A stretch of DNA of 12,473 nt from Planctomycetota bacterium (GTDB taxonomy: Bacteria > Planctomycetota > Phycisphaerae > UBA1845 > UTPLA1): the NCBI GenBank assembly GCA_027295245.1, contig JAPULF010000484.1, positions 1 to 12,473 on the forward strand, read 5' to 3'. The notes under the pieces are model-generated. The model was not told the DNA's origin, ran no database searches, and saw nothing but the letters and a program-made list of their open reading frames with translations. Within the stretch, counting starts at the first letter, position 1; every line of letters begins with the position of its first letter. Shown here one piece after another: positions 12,339 through 12,473 of the stretch. Made by a program: the position numbers and the translations under genes.

Positions 12339-12473
12339 TCACACCTTGATCCGCTCCCAACGGCCGGACCGAAATCGTCTCGCCACCAATATCGCCCGGA
12401 TCGTCAGGTCGGCAAACATGCCCAGCCAGGCCCCGAGGAGGCCCCATTCCAAAACGAAGCCGCCGAATAGGGC
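12339..12473 (-). CDS. MATE-family transporter, C-terminal 44 residues
   Basis: Minus-strand frame open from the right edge to TGA at 12341-12339. The peptide ends GLLGAWLGMFADLTIRAIL then VARRFRSGRWERIKV: a final hydrophobic helix with GAWLGM.AD..IRA followed by a basic RF.SG.W..IKV tail. This ending is characteristic of many MATE (multidrug and toxin extrusion) transporters, which exchange Na+ or H+ for organic cations at the inner membrane. Only the tail is visible, so substrate and subfamily cannot be given. It is the gene upstream of the CsgG-like gene in the same direction, 238 bp away. Confidence 0.75.
   Translation of the reverse strand, partial: ALFGGFVLEWGLLGAWLGMFADLTIRAILVARRFRSGRWERIKV

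Overview
The window is GC-rich, gene-dense bacterial chromosome with one + strand gene; all the rest lie on the minus strand. Many short secreted lipoproteins, a zinc-ribbon/single-TM/PEGA protein, a Gly/His-rich TPR protein and tandem CxxCGxCC proteins suggest a planctomycete-like bacterium (Planctomycetota, perhaps the Phycisphaerae side). This is inference: there is no rRNA or other phylogenetic marker. I see no mobile element, CRISPR array, tRNA, rRNA or defence system.

Layout by position: (1) 1-1186, nucleotide housekeeping: a dGTPase-type HD phosphohydrolase running off the left edge, overlapped (ATGA) by an upstream HIT hydrolase. (2) 1239-3002, a membrane protein with a cytoplasmic zinc ribbon and an external PEGA domain, with a good promoter at 3112-3138. 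(3) 3243-4905, a metal-dependent amidohydrolase and an overlapping lipoprotein, read from a divergent intergenic region. (4) 5114-6199, the single + strand gene, a secreted TPR protein. (5) 6219-6793, a small Rieske ferredoxin and a 69-residue lipoprotein. (6) 6885-9285, an apparently coupled run: a secreted triple-domain protein, a 42-residue lipoprotein and two YkgJ-like Cys-cluster proteins, with 4-bp overlaps at two of the three junctions. (7) 9380-12100, a CsgG/FlgO-like lipoprotein, a secreted protein with three LPP20-like repeats, and a 51-residue lipoprotein ending in a clear terminator. (8) 12339-12473, the C-terminal tail of a MATE-family transporter.

The most interesting part is 7883-12100. 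Two neighbouring secreted proteins (425 and 436 residues) seem to share one architecture of three diverged LPP20-like domains. They sit beside a CsgG/FlgO-like TPR lipoprotein and two tiny lipoproteins. CsgG-like and LPP20-like partners recur in envelope-spanning assemblies (FlgO/FlgP/FlgT of polar flagella), so an undescribed outer-envelope complex is a reasonable but untested idea. The second notable signal is at 7828-7871: a 14-15 bp repeat triplicates the start codon of a YkgJ-like gene and creates a 10-codon leader ORF whose stop overlaps the true start.

Two small lipoprotein genes (42 and 51 codons) were found by direct reading of the minus strand and are easy to miss with ordinary length cut-offs. 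No gene-free stretch exceeds 300 bases; the largest are 3003-3242, 12101-12338 and 4906-5113, each with a promoter candidate.
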